Below, piece by piece: positions 53,196-63,109 of a stretch of DNA of 64,000 bases. The notes beneath the pieces were generated by a model. The model saw nothing but the letters and a program-made list of their open reading frames with translations, was not told the DNA's origin and did no database searches. The translations under genes and the position numbers were made by a program. Position 1 is the stretch's first letter. The number at the start of each line of letters is the position of its first letter. The DNA comes from CAWBOY01 sp963790585 (GTDB taxonomy: Bacteria > Planctomycetota > Planctomycetia > Gemmatales > Gemmataceae): positions 992,001-1,056,000 of the forward strand of contig CAWBOY010000002.1 of NCBI GenBank assembly GCA_963790585.1. Reading direction: 5' to 3'.

Positions 53196-54434
53196 TCATT
53201 CGGGTTTATGACCGAGGAACTGATCGACGCCGTCCATGCTTCGGCCGTAAGCGACGGCCGCCGCCGACTCGTGAAACTGTTGCTCTCGGCGCCAGACGGA
53301 TAACGTCACCCGTAGAAGAAGATCTGAGAAAACCACCGTGGCAAATAGAGTTCGACCGAACCAATCGACAATGAATTGCAACAGATACGAGTCAAATATG
53401 CAAAACAGCGCCGTCGTTTTTTCAAAGGCTTTCTCGAGGTCCTGATCGGGATCCTCGGCTTTGTAGACGTAGGTAAGGAAGCAGTTGTCCGGGACGACGC
53501 CTACCAGTGTGTGGCCCAGAATTTTTGTCGTCATCAAATAGAGTAAAAGGAACACGAAAGCCAGGGCGACGCAAACGTTGACCATGCGTTTTATGTTTCG
53601 CATACGGCAGTAATCTTCCGCGGTTGTAAGCGAGCGAATGAAAACATGGCCACGAAAAACGAAAATCATCGTGCGCACGAACCAGCATAGGACGCCGAGC
53701 AACAGCAACAGATTGCCGGTGAAATAGTTCAGACTAAGAAGGGCTACCAACCAAAATAACATGTGAAAGGGAGCGACGCTCACGAGAAGCCAACCGGGAA
53801 TAAGGGATGCGGGCAATAGGGTCTTGATTCGCAGGGAGGCCCGCAAGAGTGCTGGCAATAGTGACAAGACCGCTGGCAACATCGTGACAAAAAAGGCCAG
53901 GCCAGCGAACCAGGAGATGAAAAAAACTTGGAAAGAGAATTTTTGCTCGGTTGGGTTGCCTTGCATCCACCAGGCGACTGGGAGCGCGGCACTCAAGAAT
54001 GGTGTCAGAAAAGTCAAGGCCCAGCTCAGGAGTAATAGATGCGCGGACCAACGCATCCGCGTCCAATTGAGTGCGACCAGAAACGCAGTGATCGGAATGA
54101 CATAGCGCACAAGGTTTTCGGCAATCGTATCGACGACGCCAAAAACCGTGAGTTCATCGAAACCGGCGCCGATCATGTTTTGTGTCGAAAGCATAGCGCT
54201 GATCAGAGTGGGAATTGTCGCGATAAACAGCAAGCTACGTCGCCAGACTGCATAGCGCTGAACCGACTCATCAACGACGCCGCGAAGCTCTAATCGGGCT
54301 CGCTCCTTGGGCTGCACGCGAATTGCTTGCAGGTCCCAGGCACGCGTGCGATTGACATGACGCAAAAAAGAAACGGCGGTAGAGCCCAGAAAAGAAACGA
54401 TCCTCAAAGGCACAAAAAGCTTGGCAGGATTCAC
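53196..54434 (-). CDS. Polytopic membrane protein of unknown function
   Basis: A 412-residue protein with about eight or nine TM helices after a basic N-terminus. An Asn/Trp/Arg-rich segment (LNWTRMRWSAH) and a cytoplasmic loop after the sixth helix (RSLTTAEDYCRMRNIKRMV) stand out. I recognise no family. Its 5' end lies about 40 bases downstream of the stop of the peroxiredoxin gene, on the same strand, so it may be cotranscribed with it. No catalytic motif is visible. Confidence 0.65.
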   Translation of the reverse strand: MNPAKLFVPLRIVSFLGSTAVSFLRHVNRTRAWDLQAIRVQPKERARLELRGVVDESVQRYAVWRRSLLFIATIPTLISAMLSTQNMIGAGFDELTVFGVVDTIAENLVRYVIPITAFLVALNWTRMRWSAHLLLLSWALTFLTPFLSAALPVAWWMQGNPTEQKFSFQVFFISWFAGLAFFVTMLPAVLSLLPALLRASLRIKTLLPASLIPGWLLVSVAPFHMLFWLVALLSLNYFTGNLLLLLGVLCWFVRTMIFVFRGHVFIRSLTTAEDYCRMRNIKRMVNVCVALAFVFLLLYLMTTKILGHTLVGVVPDNCFLTYVYKAEDPDQDLEKAFEKTTALFCIFDSYLLQFIVDWFGRTLFATVVFSDLLLRVTLSVWRREQQFHESAAAVAYGRSMDGVDQFLGHKPE

Positions 54435-54474
54435 GCGACATCGAACCTATTTTCTGAGTTGACTACCGATCAAC

Positions 54475-55248
54475 TTATGGCGATTTCGGAAGATGTTTTT
54501 CTAGCGCCTCCAATATATCGTCTGGCGAAAGCCTGGAAATGACTTCAGCCGGCCGATAGACCCAGCGGACGATTCCGCCTCGATCGACGAGAATGGTAGT
54601 CGGCGTGTCCGCGTCGTCGCCGTTCGAGCGAGCATGGACATGGATTAGGTCGACGGCCTGCGACAAACCGCGGCCCTCGTCGGCGAGTACCACAAGATGC
54701 GAAAACTGGGCTTGCGTCTTCTGAGCGTCCTGAAGACCTTCCATCGACACAACGACGACACGAACGTTACGGCGTTCGAAGTCTTCGTGACGACGTTCGA
54801 GCTTAACTAGCTCGATCATACAGAACGGTCACCATCGGCCACGAAAGAAAACCATGACCGTCTCCTGATTTCCCACTAAATTAGCTTGCGTGAACGGCGT
54901 ACCGTCGGCCCGAAGGGTCTCGAAGTTCGGAAATGCTTTTCCAGCTGTGGCCGGACCTGAATAAGCGGGAACTCGCGTAACCAGAAGATACGTCCATTCC
55001 GAGCCGGTTATGCAAAGGACGGCGATGAGCGCCAAGCGGCGCCAGATAGTTCGCCGTTGCCTCAGGGAGACGATGAGGAGGGCCGCTCCGATAGTCCCCG
55101 AAAGCGGCAAATACCAGGGCGCCGAAAGACGCTCGGCAAATATCTGAATGATGTAAGCCAGTATTCCGCCAGCGGTGAGAAGAAGCCCCAGCGTAAGCAG
55201 GGAGCGGCCACGAGCTGGATTTACAGCAATAATAGATGAATCAGCCAT
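54475..55248 (-). CDS. Membrane-anchored peroxiredoxin-like protein, probable selenoprotein (in-frame TGA at U140)
   Basis: One frame runs from ATG 55248 to 54475 with a single TGA at 54829-54831. Order: three TM helices (about 15-37, 44-62, 71-90), then an AhpC/TSA or PRXL2-like thioredoxin fold starting KAFPNFETLRADGTPF. The active-site strand reads VMVFFRGRW-[TGA]-PFCMIELVKLE, where the family has WCPxC. TGA thus falls exactly at the first Cys, giving U140-x-x-C143. The fold then continues in the same frame (VRVVVVSMEGLQDAQK, PTTILVDRGGIVRWVYRP), which two separate genes would not explain. A SECIS-like stem-loop follows. If read through, it would be a UxxC thiol oxidoreductase/peroxidase of 257 residues. 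Confidence 0.75.
54793..54819 (-). promoter_or_regulatory. Candidate bacterial SECIS element
   Basis: On the minus strand, nine bases after the TGA, an 11-pair stem (with one A-A mismatch and one U-G) closes on the loop AGUUA. The unpaired G is the second loop base, and the loop begins 20 bases after the UGA. Both features match known bacterial SECIS elements, which bind SelB. The stem lies inside coding sequence, as expected. Confidence 0.6.
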
Positions 55249-55295
55249 GTTGCGATTCTATTAACGACTGGTCCCACGTCGAGCGGTATCTTTTT

Positions 55296-58259
55296 ATGAA
55301 GCGCCTCATCTTCACACTCTTGCTCTTCGTCGTGTCCCATGTTCGTGCCGAGGGCCAAGGCTTCACGCCAACCGAGGCCCTCAAACGCATGCAGGTGCCC
55401 GAGGGGTTTCGGGTGCGTCTCGTCGCCTGCGAGCCGATGATTCGACAACCGGTGACGATTTCGTTCGACGACCGCGGTCGGATTTGGGTCATTCAGTATT
55501 TGCAATATCCGAACCCCGCTGGCCTCAAACCGGTTGTGGTCGATCAGTATTTGCGGACTGCCTATGATCGGCTACCGGAGCCGCCGCCGCGTGGGCCCAA
55601 AGGGGCTGACCGGATCACTATTCTTTCGGATCCGGACGGAGACGGGCACTATCGCAAGGCCAAGGATTTCGTCACAGGTCTCAACCTCGCTTCGGGCATG
55701 TGCCTGGGGCATGGCGGCGTGTTTGTCTTACAGGCGCCCTATTTGCTTTTTTATCCGGACCGAGACGGCAACGACGTGCCGGACGGCGATCCAGAAGTCT
55801 TGCTGACTGGCTTTGGCATGGAGGATGCGCACGCCGTCGGCAACTCGCTGCAATGGGGGCCGGATGGCTGGCTTTATGGTGCTCAAGGCAGCACCGTGAC
55901 GGCGATGATTCGCAATCCGGCCGATAGCGCTGCGCCACCGATTGAGTTCCAACAGGGAATTTGGCGCTATCATCCTCTCACCAAGCAGTTTGAGCTGTTC
56001 TCCGAAGGCGGCGGCAACACCTGGGGCCTCGATTTTGACCGTCACGGCAACATCATTGCCGGGACTAACTACGGCGGCAAAGCGATGTTGCACCAGGTAC
56101 AGGGCGCCTACTATGTCAAGGGCTTCGGCAAGCACGGACCGCTGCACAATCCTCATGCCTATGGCTACTTCGAGCATGTACCTTACCAGAATTTCAAAGG
56201 CGGCCATGTTACCTGTGGTGGTATTATCTACCAGGGCGGCAGCTATTCCAGAGAGTATGACGGTGTCTATATCGCGGCGAATTTGTTATCGAACGCGGTC
56301 TATTGGCATACTCTGAAGCGGCAAGGCTCCAGTTTCACGGCCCAGCATGGCGGCGATTTTCTGGTCGCCAACGATACGTGGTTTCGACCGATCGATTGCT
56401 TGACGGGGCCGGACGGATCCGTCTATATCGTCGACTGGTACGATCGGCGCACCAATCATGTGGACCCGGTTGATAATTGGGACAAGACCAATGGACGTAT
56501 TTATAAAGTGGAAGCTGTTGGAACGAAGCGCATACCTCCGTTGAATTTGAGCTCTTTGTCATCGGTGGAATTGGTCAATCTTCTTTCTCATCCGAACAAC
56601 TGGTTTCGTGCCACAGCGCGGCAGCTCTTGGCGGAGCGGCAGGATCGCCGAGTCTTGCCGATGTTGCGGAAGAACATCGACACCGACGTGGGAGATCTGG
56701 CCCTTGAGTCGTTGTGGGCGCTTTATACCACGGGAGGGTTCAAATCCGACTACGTATTGAAACTGTTGTACCACGCGAATGAAGATGTACGCGCTTGGAC
56801 CGTGCGTTTGCTCGGCGATGCCGGGCAAATAGAGCCGAAACTGATGCAGCGAATCATTGAATTGGCTGCGCGGGAAACAAGCCCTGTCGTCCGCAGTCAA
56901 TTGGCGTGTACCTGCAAACGGTTGCCGCCTGGAGATTTTACATTTGATCTTCTGGCACGGTTGCTTCAGCATGACGAAGACGTAAACGATCCGCATATTC
57001 CCCTGTTGCTTTGGTGGGGGCTAGAGAACAGGGCTATCGATGACCGTGACCGAGTCCTGGCCCTGATGGCGCGGCGAGAAGTAAGAAAGTCTCCGATTGT
57101 ACAGCGTTTCATACTCGAGCGGCTCATGCGACGTTATGCGTCCCAACGAGGCGATGCTGATCAAATGGCTTGGGCCACATTGTTGAGCCAGGCAGGAAGT
57201 TCCGAGGAACTCGATGTTTTATTGCGTGGCCTCGAAATGGGGTTAGTAGGTCGCCGCCTCGAAAAAGTACCGTTCTCATTTCATAAGCAACTCATGGAGC
57301 TGGAAAAAGCAAGCCCTGATTCGCTGGTACTGCTCCGCCTGGGCTTGCGGCTCAACGACGCTTCCGCGTTCCGGCGGGCGAGTGCATTTCTCGGCGATCG
57401 GAAAAACAGCGAGTCGGATCGTGCCAGCATGGTTGAGACATTTGCCGAGACCAACAAACCCGAGTGCGTTCCGGTACTTCTCAACGTGTGGCAAACGGCA
57501 TTGACAGATATGCTTCGCGCCGCTGCTCTGTCTGGGCTACAGAATTTCAATGAATCTACAATAGCGCCTGCGGTTCTCAAGTCGTATTTTCGATTGTCGG
57601 CATCCTTGAAGGCTCAGGTACAAGGCTTCCTCTGTGGCCGACCTACCGGAGCTGCTTTGCTCCTCACGGAGATCGAAGCCGGGCGTATCGCGGCCAAGGA
57701 ACTACCGCTCAATCAGCTTGTGCGAATAATGCAACTCAAGGATGAATCCCTCACGAAGCGCGTCGAGAAACTTTACGGGAAAATCGGACCGGCGACTTCG
57801 GGCGAAAAGCAGGCGCGCATCGCTAGTCTCAATGGCATTCTTTCCAAAGGAAAAGGCGATGCCGAAAAAGGCAAGCTGGTCTTTCAGAAGACCTGTGCGA
57901 CGTGTCATACTCTATTTGGCGAAGGCAAAAAAATTGGTCCCGATCTGACAACGGCTGACCGCAAGAACCGCGGCTGGCTCATCACCAATATCGTCGATCC
58001 GAGTTTGGTCATTCGACCAGAATATGTGACACATTCCGTCGAAACGAAGGATGGCCGTTTTGTCTCGGGACTGCTTATGGAGTCGACACCGGACTTCGTG
58101 ACACTCTTGGATGCCAATGACGTACGCACGCGCATCGCCCGAGACAAGATCGAGGAACTACGAGCCGTGCCCAATTCAATCATGCCCGAAAAGCTGCTGG
58201 ACCCACTGGACGATCAGCAGTTGCGCGATTTATTCGCCTACTTGCAGGGAGATCGGTGA
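55296..58259 (+). CDS. PVC-type haem-binding CxxCH protein with NHL-like propeller
   Basis: ATG 55296 starts a signal peptide (MKRLIFTLLLFVVSHVRA). The 987-residue protein follows the PVC-type plan (TIGR02604/TIGR02603): an N-terminal membrane-bound-dehydrogenase propeller (PEGFRVRLVACEP, ISFDDRGRIWVIQYLQYP, NSLQWGPDGWLYGAQGS, GGDFLVANDTWFRPID), a HEAT-like helical middle, and the C-terminal haem domain with CATCH (about residue 867), GPDLT and YLQG near the end. Exported; probably a sugar-dehydrogenase-like electron carrier. The upstream peroxiredoxin gene is divergent, sharing about 50 bases of upstream region. Confidence 0.92.
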   Translation: MKRLIFTLLLFVVSHVRAEGQGFTPTEALKRMQVPEGFRVRLVACEPMIRQPVTISFDDRGRIWVIQYLQYPNPAGLKPVVVDQYLRTAYDRLPEPPPRGPKGADRITILSDPDGDGHYRKAKDFVTGLNLASGMCLGHGGVFVLQAPYLLFYPDRDGNDVPDGDPEVLLTGFGMEDAHAVGNSLQWGPDGWLYGAQGSTVTAMIRNPADSAAPPIEFQQGIWRYHPLTKQFELFSEGGGNTWGLDFDRHGNIIAGTNYGGKAMLHQVQGAYYVKGFGKHGPLHNPHAYGYFEHVPYQNFKGGHVTCGGIIYQGGSYSREYDGVYIAANLLSNAVYWHTLKRQGSSFTAQHGGDFLVANDTWFRPIDCLTGPDGSVYIVDWYDRRTNHVDPVDNWDKTNGRIYKVEAVGTKRIPPLNLSSLSSVELVNLLSHPNNWFRATARQLLAERQDRRVLPMLRKNIDTDVGDLALESLWALYTTGGFKSDYVLKLLYHANEDVRAWTVRLLGDAGQIEPKLMQRIIELAARETSPVVRSQLACTCKRLPPGDFTFDLLARLLQHDEDVNDPHIPLLLWWGLENRAIDDRDRVLALMARREVRKSPIVQRFILERLMRRYASQRGDADQMAWATLLSQAGSSEELDVLLRGLEMGLVGRRLEKVPFSFHKQLMELEKASPDSLVLLRLGLRLNDASAFRRASAFLGDRKNSESDRASMVETFAETNKPECVPVLLNVWQTALTDMLRAAALSGLQNFNESTIAPAVLKSYFRLSASLKAQVQGFLCGRPTGAALLLTEIEAGRIAAKELPLNQLVRIMQLKDESLTKRVEKLYGKIGPATSGEKQARIASLNGILSKGKGDAEKGKLVFQKTCATCHTLFGEGKKIGPDLTTADRKNRGWLITNIVDPSLVIRPEYVTHSVETKDGRFVSGLLMESTPDFVTLLDANDVRTRIARDKIEELRAVPNSIMPEKLLDPLDDQQLRDLFAYLQGDR

Positions 58260-58285
58260 GGAACGGGTCGAAATCTGCTACATAG

Positions 58286-61200
58286 TCAGTTTGATTGCAT
58301 TACGCGGCGTAGCAGTGCATGCCAGGCCGATTGTTGCATTGCCCCATTTAACGACGTGTCCGATCGGATGGTTTTAATCACCGTCTTTGGGTCGCGCAAA
58401 TCCGTTAACAACTTTGTAACTAACAGATCGGCAGCGGGCTGGAGATCTTGAGCTTCGCGCCGGGCCGTCATGCGGCGGGTTAGCGGCAGCGTGTCCCACA
58501 ATCGCAGAGTGCTGTCTCCGGACCCGGATAACAATGTGCTGCCGTCGGGACTAAACGCTAGTGAGAAAACGTATCCTGAATGTCCCTGCAGCCGAAGCAA
58601 TTCCTCACCGGTTTCGGCATCCCAAATACGGATGGAGCCATCGCGTCCGGCTGTGGCAATGCGCGTTCCGTCCGGGTGGTATATCGCAGCGAATACCTGT
58701 TCGGTGTGCCCGCGCAGCTCCTTTTTCAGGCTTCCGGTAACGGTGTTCCAGGTCCGCGCGACCATGTCGTCGCCGGCGGAGACCAGGCTGAGGCCATCAG
58801 GGCTAAAGCCGATGGCGTTGCATCGCCCGTCATGGCCGTGCAAAACATGCCGAATCGCGCCTGTGTTTGGATCGGCCAGGCCTAGAAACGGAGCCGAGCC
58901 GCCGAGGGCCATTTGCCGGCCATCGTTGCTAAACACCACTTGCCGAATGTTGCCCGCCTCTGGGACGGAGAATCCGCTCCGGAACTCGCCTGTAGCCAGA
59001 TCGCAAAAGCACACCTGATCTTTGCAGCCATAGACGGCACATGACTCGTCCGGGCTGATGACCACAGTCTCCGGAAAAAAACCCTCGAGTCCATGGTCCA
59101 CCACTTTGTGGAGCATCGCACCGGTGGCCGTATCCCATATTCGCAGAGATTCATCGCGTGAGCGACTTACCAACCGAGACCCATCCCGATTTATCGCCAA
59201 ACAAGCCACAAAATGTGAGTGACCGCCGAGTACAGCGATTGGCTCCGCGCTGGCGGCGTCCCAGAGGCGTATCACATTGTCCCACCCACCAGAGGCGAAC
59301 CATTTACCGTCTGGGCCGTAAGCGACAGGATAAACGTAACTCCTGTGACCTTGTAAAACATGCGGGTCAATCTGGCTCGGCGAAGTCCAGGTGCGAATGG
59401 TCTGATCGGGGCTTGCCGAAACCAGCGCAGTCCCCTCTGGATCAAACAGAACCTGCCGAACACCGAGGGAATGTCCGGGCAGCACCGCGACGGCGTCACC
59501 ACCGCTCGCGCGCAAAGGCGGATTCGTCGGTCCTCACCACCAGAAACGATCCATTGACCGTCGTCGCTGTAGCGTGCTGCGAAAACCTGGGAATTATGGC
59601 CGCGCCGAGAATCGATAGGCTTGCCGTCTGGGACGCTCCACTGCCGAATCGTCCCGTCCTGGCCCCAGGATAAAAGGACTTTTCCATCGGGTCGAAACTC
59701 CACGCCGCGCACAAGTTTGTTATGGCCATTGAGAACGAGCGCGGCCGTCTCCGATTGCAACTGCCAAAGGTAAACACTGCCGTCGTCACACGCGGCGGCG
59801 AGAGATTTACCGTCGGCGGTAAAGCTTAGGTCGTTTACTCCAGTGACGCCAGGTAGCGATCGGAGGATCCTACCCGCTGGCCATTGCCTTATCTCGATGC
59901 GATCCTTTGTGCCGCCTGTTTTCCAGGCAACCGCCAAGTGATTTCCGTCGTGGTTAACAGCGAATCTTGCCGCGCCAATATCGAAGGAAACCTCTGAACT
60001 TGTGTTTTTTCCGGAACTATCAACAAAAGTGAGAGGCTCACCCGGTTCGTAAATCATAACGACTGCGCCTGCCCGCGTTGCGCCTGCTTGAGCAACGCGT
60101 CCCTTGGGTAAAGTGTTGATTAGGGCGCCCGTGGTCGTATCGACCAGAGCGAATTTGTCTTCAAAGGCGACCAGCGCGACCACGCGCTTGCCAATGGACA
60201 ACAGGTCATAAACGGGCTTGAAGCGATTGGCCAAGTTTAGAACTTTAGGGCTCTCGTCGAGGCGCCGTCTTTGCAGGTAGCGCCATTCCCAACCACGCAA
60301 TTCTTCGGCGGTGGCGTCGAGTTCCAGCGCAGCTTCCGCGTAGTCGCGGGCCGTGAGAGCCGCCAGGGCGGCAGCCAGCCGCGCCTTGTAGGCCTCGCGA
60401 ATAGCTTGGGCACGAGCAATGTTGGCCTGACGTGCATTCTCGTCGGCTGCCAGCCTTTCCTTAGCTTCTTTGAAGGCAAAGAGAATCGCCACGGAACTGC
60501 CTATAAGGAGCGCGATCATGATCGCCAGGACGCTCGCTACCAGACTTTTGTGGCGACGCACAAATTTGCGGGACCGGTCCAGCGCCGACGGCGGGCGAGC
60601 CAAAATTGGTTGGTCAGTAAGGAAGCGATTTAGGTCTTCTGCCAGGGCACGAGCTGTGGCGTAGCGATCCGCTGGTTTCTTTTCTAAACACTTGCGCAAT
60701 GGTCGTCAAATCGCGTGGCACGGATGCTCGCAGGCGTGTTACGGAAAGCGGCTCCTCGTGGACTGCCTGAAGGATAGCGTCGTAGGGATTGTCCGCACAA
60801 AAGGGTGGTCGCCCGGTCAGTAGTTCGTAGAGAATGGCACCGAGGGCGTAAATATCCGCCGCCGGACCGATGGCCTGCGTGTTTCCCAAAGCCTGCTCTG
60901 GCGCCAGATAACCCGGTGTACCGAGTATGTCGCCGGTCCGCGTCTTGGGATCGTTGAAATCAGAATGCGCCTCGCTGCTGAGGATCTTGGCGAGGCCAAA
61001 GTCGGTTATTTTCGGAATCACATGGTCCAGGCTTGGCCGATCCGAGAAATGATCCGATTGAACCATCGGATGGCGGTTAGCGCCGTCGGACGACGTTGTG
61101 TCTTTGCGTTGCAACAAGATGTTGCTTGGCTTTAAATCGCGATGCAGTATGCCGCGCTGATGAGCAGCGTCCACCGCATATGCGAGCGTCTCGATCAGGC

Positions 61201-61804
61201 GTGCCGCGGCGGGAATCGGCTGCGGCCCGGCTTTCAGCCAATCCCGCAAATCGCCGCCTTCGATCAGCTCCAGGGCGAGATACGATCTACCATCGCTCTC
61301 ACCAATCTCGTAAAGCCTGACGATATTCGAGTGTTGCAGTCGACCGATGACTTCCGCTTCGACACGGAAGCGATCGCGTTCGCGCGAGCCCGCGTGAGCG
61401 CCGGCCAGTACCATTTTCAAGGCGACGGGCCGGCTCGGAAATAGCTGCCGCGACCGGTAGACTACTCCGGCATGCCTGCGCCCTAAGATACCTTGAATTT
61501 CATAGCCGGCGACGATCGGAAAATCGGCGGTCAGTTGCGTGCGGCCAGGAACGAGCGCGATCTTGGAGCCGTGTAACACTTGACCCGCATTGGAGACTAC
61601 GTGATCGACCAGCGAGGATTCTAAGGGAAGGCAAGCGCCACGCGTTTGAAGCGGCACCAAAAGGGGGTCCTGTGTTAGCTGATCCAACGCCTCGCCGCAG
61701 TGAGGACAGCTTTCGAGATGCGCTTCCAGCCCGGCCCGATCCGTCTCGCCGAGTCGATCAGCTACAAAGTTTTGCAATGCGGACGCTGGCGGGCACGAGG
61801 TCAT
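58286..61804 (-). CDS. Ser/Thr protein kinase with C-terminal WD40 repeats (two frameshifts)
   Basis: ATG 61804, with a zinc finger at 29-36 (HLESCPHC). The kinase domain spans about 100-380. The glycine loop reads GRRHAGVV, lacking the usual glycine pair, but Lys130 in VALK, HRDLKPSN and DFG are present. After DLTTIA the frame shifts (about 60696-60704) to LRKCLEKKPADRYATA, a TM helix (ASVLAIMIALLIGSSVAILFAF), and WD40 repeats. A second shift at about 59511-59514 (one G missing in RLWRASGGDA) leads to the remaining WD40 repeats ending at 58286. Total about 1170 residues. The ECF sigma gene upstream (62276) is on the same strand and likely its partner. Confidence 0.85.
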
Positions 61805-61922
61805 GATTTTGTTGCGCTCCAAACGGGCTCTATCTCACCAGCATGATTCGAGGCGGGCACTGTTGATTGCGACTGTCCCAAGGCGCAATCAATAATGCTT
61901 CTCTGCTTAATTACTGACTTGA

Positions 61923-62100
61923 GGCATAACACCGTCCAAGCCCTCCAATGTTCCGCGCGGAACATTGCGTGCCGACCGTCGCGCCAAAAATGCACATGAC
62001 CTTGGCGCGACGGTCAGCGAACGCAACCACTTGATAGCGTTGGTTTTGCGCCGTGCCGCAGGACCGTCGCGCGCAACATTCGTGTGTGGTACCCCCCTGG
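61923..62100. repeat. ~180-base dispersed element, copy 2 (inverted)
   Basis: Contains a 20-base palindrome AATGTTCCGCGCGGAACATT (61947-61966) and the hairpin arms 61974-61987 and 62002-62015 (GACCGTCGCGCCAA). Its reverse complement matches copy 1 at 48727-48905 in the same order. It fills most of the gap between the kinase and the sigma factor. Translations of both copies share ADRRAK and CSARNIGGLGR, confirming base-level similarity; neither is a real protein. Confidence 0.8.
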
Positions 62101-62275
62101 CGCCGGTCCATCTCATTCTTTCCGAACCGTCCTAATAGATTGCATTGCGCGTACACACACAACTCCCGCGCGCTATCCAGCCGCATCCCTTGGGAAGCGG
62201 CCAAATTGAGATAGAGTCTCCCAAACGGCAGTTGCAACGAACCGATACATCGGCGCTGCGAGCCTTTCCCAAATT

Positions 62276-62869
62276 TCATACTTCCAACCGCGCAATTTCC
62301 TCGCGGATGAGCCGTTGGACCTGGCTCTTCGCTGTGTAAACGGTGGCGAGCCGCATTTTCAGACGTGCCGCGACATCGACTCCCGGCAAGCATTCAATTG
62401 CTGTCAGATGGAACGCTTCCCAGGTTTGGGGAGCGACGCGCAGTCGAACGTGCGCCATTGCCTGTTCGAGCAATTCGAGGTCAAATTCTTCCTCCATTCG
62501 TCGTGCCAGATCCTCTTGCGCCGCGACGTTTTCCAGCAAGTCACCGATGGTTCGGTCGGCCCGGCCTGTCCTGTGCATGAGGGCAGCCAGGTAATCGGTG
62601 GTGGCGTTCATGGTCACGGTTTTGAGCCAGGCGCGAAAACTCAACGACGGGTTGTATTCAAAACTTCCCATCTTCTCCAAAATCTTTAGCAGGACAGTTT
62701 GCGTCACATCTTGTGCATCGGCCAATTGCAAGTTCCGCTGAAGACACCACTGCTGAATGCGCGGCCCATAACGGAGCACGAAGTCGCGCCACGCCGACTG
62801 GTCGCCAGGGTGGTACCGTAGCTTTCCGAGTAGCGTGACGCTCGTTCGGTCGGCACTCGCATCATTCAT
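62276..62869 (-). CDS. ECF RNA polymerase sigma factor
   Basis: ATG 62869 (a GTG precedes it). The 197-residue protein has region 2 (PGDQSAWRDFVLRYGPRIQQW, DAQDVTQTVLLKILEKM, FRAWLKTVTMNATTDYL) and region 4 (LRVAPQTWEAFHLTAIECLPGVDVAARLKM...YTAKSQVQRLIREEI). It lacks the long tail of the sigma factor at 3801. Sigma factors of this kind sit beside Ser/Thr kinases in Gemmata relatives, and the WD40 kinase is next downstream. It is divergent from the FHA-GAF gene. Confidence 0.9.
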   Translation of the reverse strand: MNDASADRTSVTLLGKLRYHPGDQSAWRDFVLRYGPRIQQWCLQRNLQLADAQDVTQTVLLKILEKMGSFEYNPSLSFRAWLKTVTMNATTDYLAALMHRTGRADRTIGDLLENVAAQEDLARRMEEEFDLELLEQAMAHVRLRVAPQTWEAFHLTAIECLPGVDVAARLKMRLATVYTAKSQVQRLIREEIARLEV

Positions 62870-62966
62870 CACTTAATACGTTCCTGGGTGCAAAACCTGC
62901 GTCTCAATTTCTTTACTTTTGGCGGCGTTGCTTCGCCGAAGGAAAAAACCAAAAAAGTGTGTAGCG

Positions 62967-62986
62967 CGCTCGCAGGTTTGCGAGCG
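62967..62986. repeat. Short perfect hairpin in divergent region
   Basis: CGCTCGCA-GGTT-TGCGAGCG forms an eight-base-pair stem between the divergent sigma factor and FHA-GAF genes. Could be an operator-like palindrome or a small dispersed repeat. Confidence 0.4.
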
Positions 62987-63109
62987 TCGGCCGTATTAGT
63001 TTACAGACCTAGCCTAACAACGACTGAAAGACGGGTTAGTTGGCGGCCTTCTTCGCCTTCCGACGTGCCCGGTTCACCAAGGCCGAGTGAATTCAAAGGG
63101 AGTAGTGCC

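Noticed and set aside
54475..54819. A separate small thioredoxin-like gene starting at ATG 54819
   Set aside because: It lacks the first beta strands of the fold and the active-site half, has no ribosome site, and is in frame with the upstream part across the TGA; one selenoprotein explains both.
61911..62393. Minus-strand protein spanning the 180-base element
   Set aside because: Similarity to the translation of copy 1 reflects the DNA repeat; the frame overlaps the ECF sigma gene.
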